From: an uncultured Bacillota bacterium
GTDB lineage: Bacteria > Bacillota > Clostridia > Lachnospirales > Lachnospiraceae
Direction of reading: 5' to 3'
Assembly (NCBI GenBank): GCA_958352855.1
Contig: CATWQE010000082.1
Span: 1-11,574, forward strand
Length of the DNA stretch: 11,574 nt
This document shows positions 1 to 6,171 of this stretch, in pieces; the first letter of the stretch is position 1; every line of letters starts with the position of its first letter. The notes under the pieces are model-generated. The model was not told the DNA's origin. It made no database searches and saw nothing but the letters and a program-made list of their open reading frames with translations. Position numbers and translations under genes: made by a program.

Positions 1-144
1 CATCATCCCCTTTGCCACATCCAGCTCTGTAATACAGTGGATGGGAAGCGCCACCAAAAGCGCCAGAGAAACCAAAATCGTCAGAAACATATGCCTGTGG
101 ATATGGTCCCGGATGCCTTTACATAAATAATTTTTTGATGTCAT
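1..144 (-). CDS. ABC-2 type transporter permease, N-terminal part (runs off left edge)
   Basis: This is a partial gene of 48 codons that stays open to the window edge. It begins MTSKNYLCKGIRDHIHRHMF, then has one clear hydrophobic segment at about residues 19-36, preceded by a basic stretch, as expected for the first membrane helix of an ABC-2 type permease. The start is an ATG at 142-144 preceded by a good ribosome binding site (GGAGG, about 9 bases upstream) that lies inside the end of the ATPase gene. The two genes overlap by 26 bases in different frames, which implies translational coupling. The assignment as permease rests mainly on context: GntR regulator, ABC ATPase, then a membrane protein is the classic YtrA-type operon order. 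The substrate is unknown, and only the N-terminus is visible, so the exact permease family cannot be settled. Confidence 0.75.
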   Translation of the reverse strand, partial: MTSKNYLCKGIRDHIHRHMFLTILVSLALLVALPIHCITELDVAKGMM

Positions 145-1021
145 ATCCAGCCACCTCCGTTTCGCTGATAAATATTTCTTCCAGTGTCAGAGGAATGGCC
201 TCTGCAAACAATGGATGTTTTTCCTGAATTTTACTCATAATCTCCTCATGACTGCCCCGCACTACCATAGTAAGAAGGGATAACCGCTTCTCAAGCTGCA
301 ATACGTCCAGTTCTCCCAGCAATTTTTCTTCTTCCTGAATTTCCGGTATCACACACTGTACCTTGTGAATCTGCAGCTTCATCTCCTCTACATCCTTAGA
401 GAGCAATACGCCGCCTCTGTGCAAAAGCCCCACATGATCGCAGATATCCTCCAGCTCACGCAGATTGTGAGATGCAATAACAGGTGTAAATTCCCGTTCG
501 GATACTTCATAAGCCAGAATACTCTTGGCTGCCTGTCGCATGACAGGATCCAGCCCGTCAAAGGTTTCATCACAAAACAGATATTTTGTTCCCGCACATA
601 CACCTAAAATCAAAGCTGCCTGCCTTTTCATTCCCTTGGAAAAGGTGCTGATCTTACGCTTTTTATCCAGACCAAGATTGTCAGCCAGCTTATGAAAACG
701 GGCTTTATCATACCTGGGATAAAACATGGTATAATAATCCGCCATTTCTTTCATGCTTGCATTTTGGAAAAAATAGGCGGTATCAGGCAAAAAGAATAAA
801 TTCTCTTTTACTTCCGGATTTTCATATACTTCTTCCTCATCTATGTAAATCTTCCCGCTATCTGGTTTCAACACGCCAGAAAGCATACGCAGCAAGGTAC
901 TTTTCCCTGCGCCATTGGTACCGGCAAGGCCGAAAATAGAATTATCTGCAATGGAAAGGGTCACCTCCTGCACTGCCTGCAATTTTCCAAATGCCTTACA
1001 CAACTTCTCTGTTTTTATCAT
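119..1021 (-). CDS. ABC transporter ATP-binding protein (YtrB-like)
   Basis: A 300-residue cytoplasmic ABC ATPase that would power the permease encoded just downstream. Visible motifs are Walker A GTNGAGKST (34-42), signature FSKGMKRQ (127-134), Walker B KYLFCDE (146-152, D151/E152), D-loop GLDP (156-159) and the H-loop histidine H185. The usual Q-loop glutamine is not evident; the equivalent stretch reads FFLPDTAYFF (77-86), with Asp near the Q position, a form I associate with YtrB-like ATPases. About 90 residues follow the nucleotide-binding core and end in an ILTLEEIF-like tail (PLTLEEIFI) common in exporter-type ATPases. The ATG overlaps the regulator's stop codon (ATGA), with GAGGAGGG 6 bases upstream. 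By context this is an exporter or an envelope-stress transporter; the substrate cannot be read from sequence. Confidence 0.93.
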   Translation of the reverse strand: MIKTEKLCKAFGKLQAVQEVTLSIADNSIFGLAGTNGAGKSTLLRMLSGVLKPDSGKIYIDEEEVYENPEVKENLFFLPDTAYFFQNASMKEMADYYTMFYPRYDKARFHKLADNLGLDKKRKISTFSKGMKRQAALILGVCAGTKYLFCDETFDGLDPVMRQAAKSILAYEVSEREFTPVIASHNLRELEDICDHVGLLHRGGVLLSKDVEEMKLQIHKVQCVIPEIQEEEKLLGELDVLQLEKRLSLLTMVVRGSHEEIMSKIQEKHPLFAEAIPLTLEEIFISETEVAGYDIKKLFM

Positions 1022-1389
1022 GTTCTGCCCTCCTCATAGAACTCTGCAGTTTTCTGTAAGCAAAGTTCTTTGGAAACTCCCAGCTCTTTTCCTTCCTGTA
1101 TAAGCGTTCCAAGTCTTTGAAAAAAAACGGTTTGCTCCTGTTCCTTTAATTCCTGATTCCCCGATACAAAATTCCCTCTGCCTTTTACCGGATAAATAAA
1201 TCCCTTTTGCTCTAAAATGGTGTACGCCTTCTGTATGGTATTGGGATTAATGGCAAGTTCCGTAGCAAGCGCCCGCACAGAAGGCATCTGAGTATCCGGC
1301 TCCATGGCTCCTGTTAAAATAAGTCTTTGAAACCGCTCTACAACCTGTTCATAAATCGGCTTTCGATTCTGATAATCAATGACAATCAA
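1018..1389 (-). CDS. GntR-family transcriptional regulator, YtrA subfamily
   Basis: A short regulator of 123 residues. It has an N-terminal winged helix-turn-helix typical of GntR proteins (PIYEQVVERFQRLILTG, then PSVRALATELAINPNTIQKAY as the HTH region and GFIYPVKGRGNFV as the wing) and only a small helical C-terminal tail. That tail is far shorter than the ligand domains of FadR or HutC types and matches the YtrA subfamily, which sits beside ABC transporters it represses. I place the start at TTG 1389, because AAAGGAGG lies 7 bases upstream of it. A GTG at 1413 is also in frame, but its extra codons would run through that ribosome binding site. The gene leads the operon with the ATPase and permease, and a matching operator lies at its promoter, so autoregulation is likely. 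Confidence 0.9.
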   Translation of the reverse strand: MIVIDYQNRKPIYEQVVERFQRLILTGAMEPDTQMPSVRALATELAINPNTIQKAYTILEQKGFIYPVKGRGNFVSGNQELKEQEQTVFFQRLGTLIQEGKELGVSKELCLQKTAEFYEEGRT

Positions 1390-1432
1390 TCTGCTTCCTC
1401 CTTTCCTGGGCACTGTATCACACCTGTTTCAT

Positions 1433-1455
1433 GTGTACTAGGTGTCTTAATACAC
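1433..1455. promoter_or_regulatory. Probable YtrA-type operator (inverted repeat GTGTA-N13-TACAC)
   Basis: The arms GTGTA (1433-1437) and TACAC (1451-1455) are perfect complements 13 bases apart, with three further symmetric pairs inside (1439/1449, 1440/1448 and 1442/1446). From memory, the operator described for Bacillus subtilis YtrA is AGTGTA-N13-TACACT; this site matches in arm sequence and in spacing except for one outer base. It covers the expected transcription start of the GntR operon (about 1453), so bound regulator would block initiation. Binding is inferred. Confidence 0.75.
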
Positions 1456-1459
1456 TATG

Positions 1460-1488
1460 AGTATAAAAAATCTGGCTGCTCCTGTCAA
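1460..1488 (-). promoter_or_regulatory. Promoter of the GntR-ABC operon
   Basis: On the minus strand there is a perfect -35 TTGACA (1483-1488), a 17-base spacer and -10 TATACT (1460-1465, 5 of 6 consensus). Transcription would start near 1453, about 64 bases before the TTG start codon. The promoter lies inside the terminator hairpin of the upstream aspartokinase gene: the -35 is in the loop and the -10 begins at the end of the U-tract. Confidence 0.85.
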
Positions 1489-1509
1489 GAGAAAACCAGA
1501 TTTTTTATA
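1462..1509 (-). terminator. Rho-independent terminator of the aspartokinase gene
   Basis: Arms 1462-1475 and 1496-1509 pair over 14 bases, including ATCTGG/CCAGAT, around a 20-base loop. Both arms end in runs of six A or T, so the hairpin looks usable in either direction. On the minus strand it lies 27 bases after the aspartokinase stop codon, and the U-tract is 1470-1465. Confidence 0.8.
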
Positions 1510-1535
1510 TTTCTTTTAGATTTTATGTAAGGGTT

Positions 1536-2852
1536 TTAAAGCTGTGTCTCCACAAAAATATCATAAATTGCCCGGATAGCAGGCTCAAAATCATCATCCT
1601 GTACGCCTACAATCACATTCAGCTCACTGGAACCCTGGTCAATCATCTTTACATTCACGTTGGCATGAGCCAGAGCTGCAAAGATTCTTGCCGCGGTTCC
1701 TCTGTTGGAACGCATTCCTCTTCCCACCACTGCAATTAATGCCAGATCGGACTCCAGCTCCATGTAATCCGGCTTTACTGCTCTGTGAATTCCAGAAATC
1801 ACCTGCTGTTCTTTTTCCGTAAATTCATCCTGGTGGATAAACACTGTCATGGTATCAATTCCAGAGGGAATATGCTCAAAGGAAATCCCCTGCTCTTCCA
1901 GTACCTCTAACACTTTTCTTCCAAACCCAATCTCTGCATTCATCATGGATTTTTCAATAAAAAGTGAACAAAATCCTCTCTTTCCCGCAATACCGGTAAT
2001 AGTATACGGAGGTTTTTTACAGGTATCTTCCACAATCATGGTGCCAGGATCATCCGGCGCATTGGTATTTTTAATATTAATAGGGATTCCTGCTTTTCGG
2101 ACTGGAAAAATCGCATCCTCATGAAGCACTGTAGCGCCCATATAAGAAAGCTCTCTTAATTCCCGGTAGGTAATGGTATCAATCACTTTCGGATTCTGGA
2201 TAATTCTTGGGTCTGTCACCATCACCCCTGAAACATCCGTCCAGTTCTCATACAGCTCCACATCCAGGGCGCCGGCAAGAATAGAGCCCGTCACATCAGA
2301 CCCGCCTCTGGAAAAGGTTTTAATTTCCCCGTTTTCTTTTGCTCCGTAAAATCCGGGAACCACAGCAGTATCCACACCGTTCAAACGCTTCTGTACCAAT
2401 AATTCTGTAATCTCAGCGTCAAACTGTCCGTTTCCGTCAAAGCGAATCATTTCAGCCGGATCTACAAATTCATAATCCAGATACGCTGCCATGATCTTAC
2501 CATTTAAGTATTCCCCTCTGGAAGCAGCGTACTCTTCTCCAATCTGTTTCTGGAAATTTTCCTCAATGATCCTGAAATCCTCTTCCAGGGAAAGGGTAAG
2601 CTCCAGACCGTCTATAATTTCCTGATAGCGGCTCTTAATCTCCGAAAGCGCTGCCTCAAATTTCCCCCGGTCTGCTGCCCGATAGCAGGCATATAATAAA
2701 TCTGTTACCTTGGTATCCTCTGAAAACCGCTTTCCAGGAGCAGAAGGTACCACATATCTTCTGGTTCCGTCTGCACAGATAATGGCTCCTACTTTTTTAA
2801 ACTGTTCTGCACTGGCAAGGGAGCTTCCGCCAAACTTCACAACTTTTTTCAT
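1536..2852 (-). CDS. Aspartate kinase (aspartokinase, YclM/AK III-like)
   Basis: Cytoplasmic enzyme that phosphorylates L-aspartate with ATP to give aspartyl phosphate, the first step toward lysine/diaminopimelate, threonine and methionine. Of 438 residues, the kinase domain occupies about 1-275, with KFGGSSLA (6-13), the APGKR loop (38-42), PGFYG (166-170), SRGGSD (181-186) and the TDPR region (213-216). Two ACT regulatory domains follow at about 285-345 and 370-435 (VVGRGM, then IDQGSSELNVIVGV), so feedback inhibition by an end product is expected. The N-terminus and overall layout resemble B. subtilis YclM (ThrD) rather than DapG or LysC. The start has AGGAGGG 6 bases upstream. It appears monocistronic, with its own promoter and terminator. 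The leader is only about 55 bases, with no room for a lysine riboswitch, so control is probably at enzyme level. There is no homoserine dehydrogenase fusion. Confidence 0.95.
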   Translation of the reverse strand: MKKVVKFGGSSLASAEQFKKVGAIICADGTRRYVVPSAPGKRFSEDTKVTDLLYACYRAADRGKFEAALSEIKSRYQEIIDGLELTLSLEEDFRIIEENFQKQIGEEYAASRGEYLNGKIMAAYLDYEFVDPAEMIRFDGNGQFDAEITELLVQKRLNGVDTAVVPGFYGAKENGEIKTFSRGGSDVTGSILAGALDVELYENWTDVSGVMVTDPRIIQNPKVIDTITYRELRELSYMGATVLHEDAIFPVRKAGIPINIKNTNAPDDPGTMIVEDTCKKPPYTITGIAGKRGFCSLFIEKSMMNAEIGFGRKVLEVLEEQGISFEHIPSGIDTMTVFIHQDEFTEKEQQVISGIHRAVKPDYMELESDLALIAVVGRGMRSNRGTAARIFAALAHANVNVKMIDQGSSELNVIVGVQDDDFEPAIRAIYDIFVETQL

Positions 2853-2913
2853 CTCATACCCTCCTAGAAATCACATCTTAAATTTTTCTGTCGTATCACT
2901 TCCACACTGCAAT

Positions 2914-2942
2914 ATAATAACTTGTCCCCCTGGAAAAGTCTA
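2914..2942 (-). promoter_or_regulatory. Probable promoter of the aspartokinase gene
   Basis: The minus strand shows -35 TAGACT (2937-2942, 4 of 6), a 17-base spacer and -10 TATTAT (2914-2919, 5 of 6). Transcription would start near 2907, giving a leader of about 55 bases before the ATG at 2852. It lies just after the pyrI terminator, supporting separate transcription. Confidence 0.6.
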
Positions 2943-2978
2943 GTATTTTCTAAAAATTTCCTTATATTTTGTCGTTTT

Positions 2979-3012
2979 AAGAAAGAACAGGCACCTGGTT
3001 CTCAAGTGCCTG
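2979..3012 (-). terminator. Rho-independent terminator of pyrBI
   Basis: On the minus strand a 7-base perfect stem, CAGGCAC (3012-3006 read 5' to 3') with GTGCCTG (2994-2988), closes an 11-base loop and is followed by the T-rich tail TTCTTTCTT. It begins 7 bases after the pyrI stop codon. Confidence 0.75.
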
Positions 3013-3019
3013 CAAAAGA

Positions 3020-3457
3020 TTACTTATTTCTGCTTCCTCTGTATTTTTCCTCACAATATTTGCAACGGTAAACTTCCTTCGCAGGGTCTGCCAGGAAGAA
3101 AATCTGATCCAGCTCCTGTTCCACAGAAGTAATACAACGTGGGTTTTTACACCGGATAACATTTTTAATTTCTTTTGGAAGATGAAGCTCCTTTTTCTCA
3201 ACAATTTTTCCGTCTTTAATAATATTTACGGTAATGTTGTGATCAATAAATCCTAAAATATCCAGATTCAGGGTATCAATGGGGCACTCAACTTTAATAA
3301 TGTCTTTTCTTCCCATCTTTGCGCTTCTGGCATTTTTGATAATTGCCACACAGCAATCCAGCTTATCCAGTTTCAAATCATGATAAATCGTCATGCTCTT
3401 TCCGGCTTTGATATGGTCCAGAACCACGCCTTCATTTAACTGTCCTACATTTAACAT
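3020..3457 (-). CDS. pyrI: Aspartate carbamoyltransferase regulatory subunit
   Basis: Regulatory chain of the two-component aspartate carbamoyltransferase; it carries the nucleotide effector site and links catalytic trimers. Of 145 residues, the N-terminal allosteric domain (about 1-92) is followed by a zinc domain whose four cysteines, C103, C108, C132 and C135, have exactly the spacing of the E. coli chain (5, 24 and 3 residues apart). The N-terminus (NVGQLNEGVVLDHIKAGK) matches the family effector-site region, including the lysine of the HIKAGK segment. The length is close to the E. coli protein (about 153). Its ATG lies within the last codons of pyrB (7-base overlap, different frame), with only a G-rich GGGGGT ribosome site, so translation is probably coupled to pyrB. 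A terminator follows immediately. Confidence 0.96.
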   Translation of the reverse strand: MLNVGQLNEGVVLDHIKAGKSMTIYHDLKLDKLDCCVAIIKNARSAKMGRKDIIKVECPIDTLNLDILGFIDHNITVNIIKDGKIVEKKELHLPKEIKNVIRCKNPRCITSVEQELDQIFFLADPAKEVYRCKYCEEKYRGSRNK

Positions 3458-4377
3458 AAGTCTACCCCCATTCCCAACAGGCTAAGCATCAACGCCTGGC
3501 GTACATAAACCCCATACTGCACCTGTTTAAAATAAGCTGCTCTTGGGTCAGAATCCACCTCTACAGAAATTTCGTTTACCCTTGGAAGGGGATGCAGCAC
3601 CAGCATATCCGGTCCTGCCAAATCCATTTTGGCTTTATCCAGAATATAAAAGTCTTTCATTCTCACATAATCTTCCTCATTAAAGAACCGTTCCTTCTGC
3701 ACGCGGGTCATGTACAGTAAATCCAGTGTAGGAATGGCGTCTTCCAGACGTTCCACCTCCACAAATTCATGTCCGCTGGCACGCAGCACATCCTCCCGGA
3801 TATAATCAGGGATTTTCAGTTCTTCCGGAGAAATCAGGACAAACTTCACACCCTCATAGCGAACCAGAGCTTCAATAAGGGAATGTACTGTTCTTCCGAA
3901 CTTCAGGTCACCGCAAAGACCAATGGTAATATGGTCCAGTCTTCCCTTTAAAGAGCGGATGGTCAGCAGGTCTGTAAGAGTCTGGGTTGGGTGGTGATGT
4001 CCACCGTCACCGGCATTAATCACCGGAATTTTAGATGCCATGGAAGCAACCAGGGGCGCGCCTTCTTTTGGATGACGCATAGCGCAGATATCTGCATAGC
4101 AGGATACAGTACGCACTGTATCGGCAACGCTTTCTCCCTTTGCCGCAGAGCTGGAATTGGCGCTTGAGAATCCCAGCACCTTACCTCCCAGGCGCATCAT
4201 AGCAGATTCAAAACTTAAACGAGTACGGGTACTCGGCTCATAAAACAAAGTCGCTAAAATCTTCCCATCACATTTGTGGGCATATGCTTCTGGATTTTTT
4301 TCAATGTCATTGGCAAGGTCCAGAACCTTAGCCAGTTCTTCTACGGACAAATCCAATGGACTCATTAAATGTCTCAT
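3451..4377 (-). CDS. pyrB: Aspartate carbamoyltransferase catalytic subunit
   Basis: Condenses carbamoyl phosphate with L-aspartate to N-carbamoyl-aspartate, the second step of de novo pyrimidine synthesis. The 308 residues equal the usual length. Visible signatures are the carbamoyl phosphate loop STRTR (49-53), the 80s loop SSSAAKGES (75-83) with K80, HPTQ (129-132), GDLKFGRTVHSL (156-167) and the 240s/C-terminal LHPLPR (261-266). These residues form the active site at trimer interfaces in the E. coli enzyme. The start has AGGAGG 6 bases upstream; a second in-frame ATG at codon 5 has no comparable site. It is followed directly by pyrI. Transcription probably starts about 34 bases before the ATG, so no PyrR-type or UTP-sensitive leader attenuator fits; regulation must act at the promoter or through PyrI. 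Confidence 0.97.
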   Translation of the reverse strand: MRHLMSPLDLSVEELAKVLDLANDIEKNPEAYAHKCDGKILATLFYEPSTRTRLSFESAMMRLGGKVLGFSSANSSSAAKGESVADTVRTVSCYADICAMRHPKEGAPLVASMASKIPVINAGDGGHHHPTQTLTDLLTIRSLKGRLDHITIGLCGDLKFGRTVHSLIEALVRYEGVKFVLISPEELKIPDYIREDVLRASGHEFVEVERLEDAIPTLDLLYMTRVQKERFFNEEDYVRMKDFYILDKAKMDLAGPDMLVLHPLPRVNEISVEVDSDPRAAYFKQVQYGVYVRQALMLSLLGMGVDLC

Positions 4378-4417
4378 AGACTACCTCCTGTGTATTTAGG
4401 CTTTCATATCTCGTACT

Positions 4418-4446
4418 ATCATATAACAGTTCCCTGGTAATTTCAA
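4418..4446 (-). promoter_or_regulatory. Promoter of pyrBI
   Basis: The minus strand has -35 TTGAAA (4441-4446, 5 of 6), a 17-base spacer and -10 TATGAT (4418-4423, 5 of 6). The predicted start near 4411 leaves a leader of about 34 bases. The -35 lies 7 bases after the stop codon of the upstream membrane protein gene, and no terminator separates them. Confidence 0.75.
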
Positions 4447-4453
4447 GCCATTT

Positions 4454-4840
4454 TCAGCGCTTCTTAGACAATATTTTCTCATACAAAAGTCCTGTAAAAA
4501 ACCATACCGGAGCATAGTCTAACCGTATAACACCTTTATAGTTATAAGGAACCTGGCTGTAATCCCATGGACAGAGCCGATACTTTTTCAGAAGCATTCC
4601 GCTGCCGTATTCTGCCGCAAAAATACCCAGCATATAAATACTTCCACGCACAAAAACAGGAACCTCTCCAAGCTTTCTGGAAACCGGTCCGATACAGGCT
4701 GCCATACCATAAATAGGAAACATCCACAGAGAAGACCTTCCTGTCATCTTCCAGTCTTTTTTTCCTATGGCATGCATCCCGGTCCAGAAAACCTCCATAC
4801 ACCAGCCTATGGCTCCACATTTAAAAAAATCACCTTTCAT
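4454..4840 (-). CDS. Small membrane protein, CmpB-like putative ABC transporter permease family
   Basis: A 128-residue integral membrane protein with hydrophobic segments at about 5-25, 38-53, 60-82 and 108-122. The conserved-looking C-terminal half, with CPWDYSQ (90-96), N100, G103 and YAPVWFFTGL (109-118), resembles the ABC_trans_CmpB family (PF06541), named putative permease but without established function; the early GWCMEVFW (12-19) fits the same family. I chose the ATG at 4840 because AAAGGAG lies 6 bases upstream and the protein then begins directly with the first helix. A TTG at 4897, also preceded by GAGGAG, would add 19 basic residues and cannot be excluded. No clear promoter was found upstream. 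With no terminator before pyrB, its transcripts may run into pyrBI. No ATPase partner is adjacent, so a transport role is unproven. Confidence 0.75.
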   Translation of the reverse strand: MKGDFFKCGAIGWCMEVFWTGMHAIGKKDWKMTGRSSLWMFPIYGMAACIGPVSRKLGEVPVFVRGSIYMLGIFAAEYGSGMLLKKYRLCPWDYSQVPYNYKGVIRLDYAPVWFFTGLLYEKILSKKR

Positions 4841-4947
4841 CTGCCTCTCCTTTCTCTCTTTTCCTATCCCTACTATTCCCAAAAATCTGCGTTTCAAGCA
4901 ATTTCTCCTCTTTTTCCACAGGTTTTAGAGGAATTCCCCAAAAACGC

Positions 4948-4977
4948 TTGCACTCTTTAAAGTGTTAGTGCTATTAT
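4948..4977 (+). promoter_or_regulatory. Promoter of pheA (extended -10)
   Basis: On the plus strand there is a weak -35 TTGCAC (4948-4953), an 18-base spacer and -10 TATTAT (4972-4977) preceded by TGC, that is, an extended -10. Transcription would start near 4984, giving a leader of about 37 bases, too short for a T-box or a peptide attenuator. Confidence 0.6.
4950..4971. promoter_or_regulatory. Inverted repeat on the pheA promoter, candidate operator
   Basis: The perfect arms GCACT (4950-4954) and AGTGC (4967-4971) are separated by 12 bases and lie between the -35 and -10 of the pheA promoter. A further AGTGT at 4961-4965 repeats the right half-site, so AGTGTT and AGTGCT stand in tandem. 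The position suits a repressor site. The bound protein is unknown. Confidence 0.45.
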
Positions 4978-5020
4978 TAAATGCAGTATTTGTAATATGA
5001 AAGAAAGGATTCACCTACTT

Positions 5021-6151
5021 ATGGAGGATTTACAAACATTAAGAAAAGAAATTGATGAGATTGATAACAGCCTGGTAGCGCTTTTTGAAAAACGTATGGC
5101 AATCGCAGAACAGGTCGCCGCCTATAAAATTCAGATAGGAAAGCCTGTCTTTGACAAGGATCGGGAACAGGAAAAGCTGTCTTCCCTTGGCTCCATGGCC
5201 CACAGTGAATTTAACCGCTGCGGTATCCAGCAGCTTTATGAACAGATTATGTCGATCAGCCGGAAACGCCAGTATCAGCTTTTACAAAAGCACAATCCTG
5301 TTCAGGACTGGGGCTTTACCCCTGTAGAATCCCTGGGTACAGAAGGTGTAAGGGTGGTATATCAGGGTGTAGAAGGAGCCTACAGCCACGCTGCGGTGCA
5401 GGCCTTCTTTGGAAATCAGGTTTCCAGCTTTCACGTGGATACCTGGAAGCACGCCATGGAAGCCATTCAAAAAGGTGAGGCCCACTATGCGGTACTTCCC
5501 ATTGAAAATTCTACCGCAGGAATTGTTCAGGATAATTACGATCTTCTGGCTGCTTATAATCATGTGATTGTGGGCGAACAGTTAATTCCCTGTAAACACG
5601 TACTCCTTGGACTTCCAAAAACAGAGCTTTCACAGATTGAACAGGTTTATTCTCATCCTCAGGCGCTTATGCAATGCGCTGATTTTCTGGACAGTCACAG
5701 CAACTGGCACGTACATGAATATGCCAATACTGCCATGGCTGCCAAAAAAGTGGCAGAAGAACAAAATCCTTCTCAGGCTGCTATTGCCAGCCCTTATGCT
5801 GCCAAGGTATTCAACCTGGACATTCTGGCGGAAAATATTTATTCCAATCCTGGAAACTCCACCAGATTTATCATTGTGTCCAGGGCCAAAATCTACTGCA
5901 GGCATGCAAAAAAAATCAGTGTAAGCTTTGAACTGCCTCATACCAGCGGAAGCCTGTATAACAGTCTTTCCCATATTATTTACAATGGTCTGAATATGAC
6001 CAGCATTGAATCCCGCCCTGTACTGGATAAAAACTGGGAATACCGCTTCTTCGTGGAATTTGAGGGAAATCTCATGGAAAGCGCTGTTAAAAATGCTCTA
6101 TGCGGACTGGACGCAGAGGTTCAAAACCTCCGTATTCATGGAAATTATTAA
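5021..6151 (+). CDS. pheA: Bifunctional chorismate mutase / prephenate dehydratase (P-protein)
   Basis: Converts chorismate to prephenate and then to phenylpyruvate, the committed branch to phenylalanine. Of 376 residues, the AroQ chorismate mutase domain spans about 1-90 (R8, R25, K36 and D45 align by eye with E. coli catalytic residues). The prephenate dehydratase domain spans about 110-290, with VYQGVEGAYS (113-122), ENSTAG (162-167), SHPQALMQC (211-219) and the TRF catalytic motif (281-283). The ACT domain covers about 298-370, with GSLYNSL (310-316) and ESRP (330-333), the two segments that bind phenylalanine in the family, so feedback inhibition is expected. I chose the ATG at 5021 over the one at 4997: AAAGGA lies 11 bases upstream of the former, while the latter has no ribosome site. 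It is followed after 20 bases by the DUF815 ATPase gene. Confidence 0.96.
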   Translation: MEDLQTLRKEIDEIDNSLVALFEKRMAIAEQVAAYKIQIGKPVFDKDREQEKLSSLGSMAHSEFNRCGIQQLYEQIMSISRKRQYQLLQKHNPVQDWGFTPVESLGTEGVRVVYQGVEGAYSHAAVQAFFGNQVSSFHVDTWKHAMEAIQKGEAHYAVLPIENSTAGIVQDNYDLLAAYNHVIVGEQLIPCKHVLLGLPKTELSQIEQVYSHPQALMQCADFLDSHSNWHVHEYANTAMAAKKVAEEQNPSQAAIASPYAAKVFNLDILAENIYSNPGNSTRFIIVSRAKIYCRHAKKISVSFELPHTSGSLYNSLSHIIYNGLNMTSIESRPVLDKNWEYRFFVEFEGNLMESAVKNALCGLDAEVQNLRIHGNY

Positions 6152-6171
6152 AGAAAGAAGGACAATCGAAG

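Noticed and set aside
2853..2907. Lysine riboswitch (L-box) in front of the aspartokinase gene
   Set aside because: The predicted leader is only about 55 bases and shows no multi-helix fold; an L-box needs roughly 170 bases or more.
2977..3204. A 75-codon minus-strand frame overlapping pyrI
   Set aside because: It is a frame-shifted reading of pyrI that runs into the terminator, and pyrI itself is intact with all four zinc cysteines.
4948..4975. HrcA CIRCE element at the pheA promoter
   Set aside because: The arms resemble TTAGCACTC / GAGTGCTAA, but the spacing between GCACT and AGTGC is 12 bases rather than the 11 implied by the conserved N9 of CIRCE, and the outer bases differ. No heat-shock gene is adjacent.
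4984..5020. T-box or leader-peptide attenuator upstream of pheA
   Set aside because: The leader of about 37 bases is too short, and there is no terminator hairpin or T-box consensus.
5282..5974. Antisense open frames over pheA (minus strand, about 93 and 114 codons)
   Set aside because: They lie opposite a gene with clear domain motifs, lack ribosome sites and resemble no protein family; they are shadows of the codon pattern.
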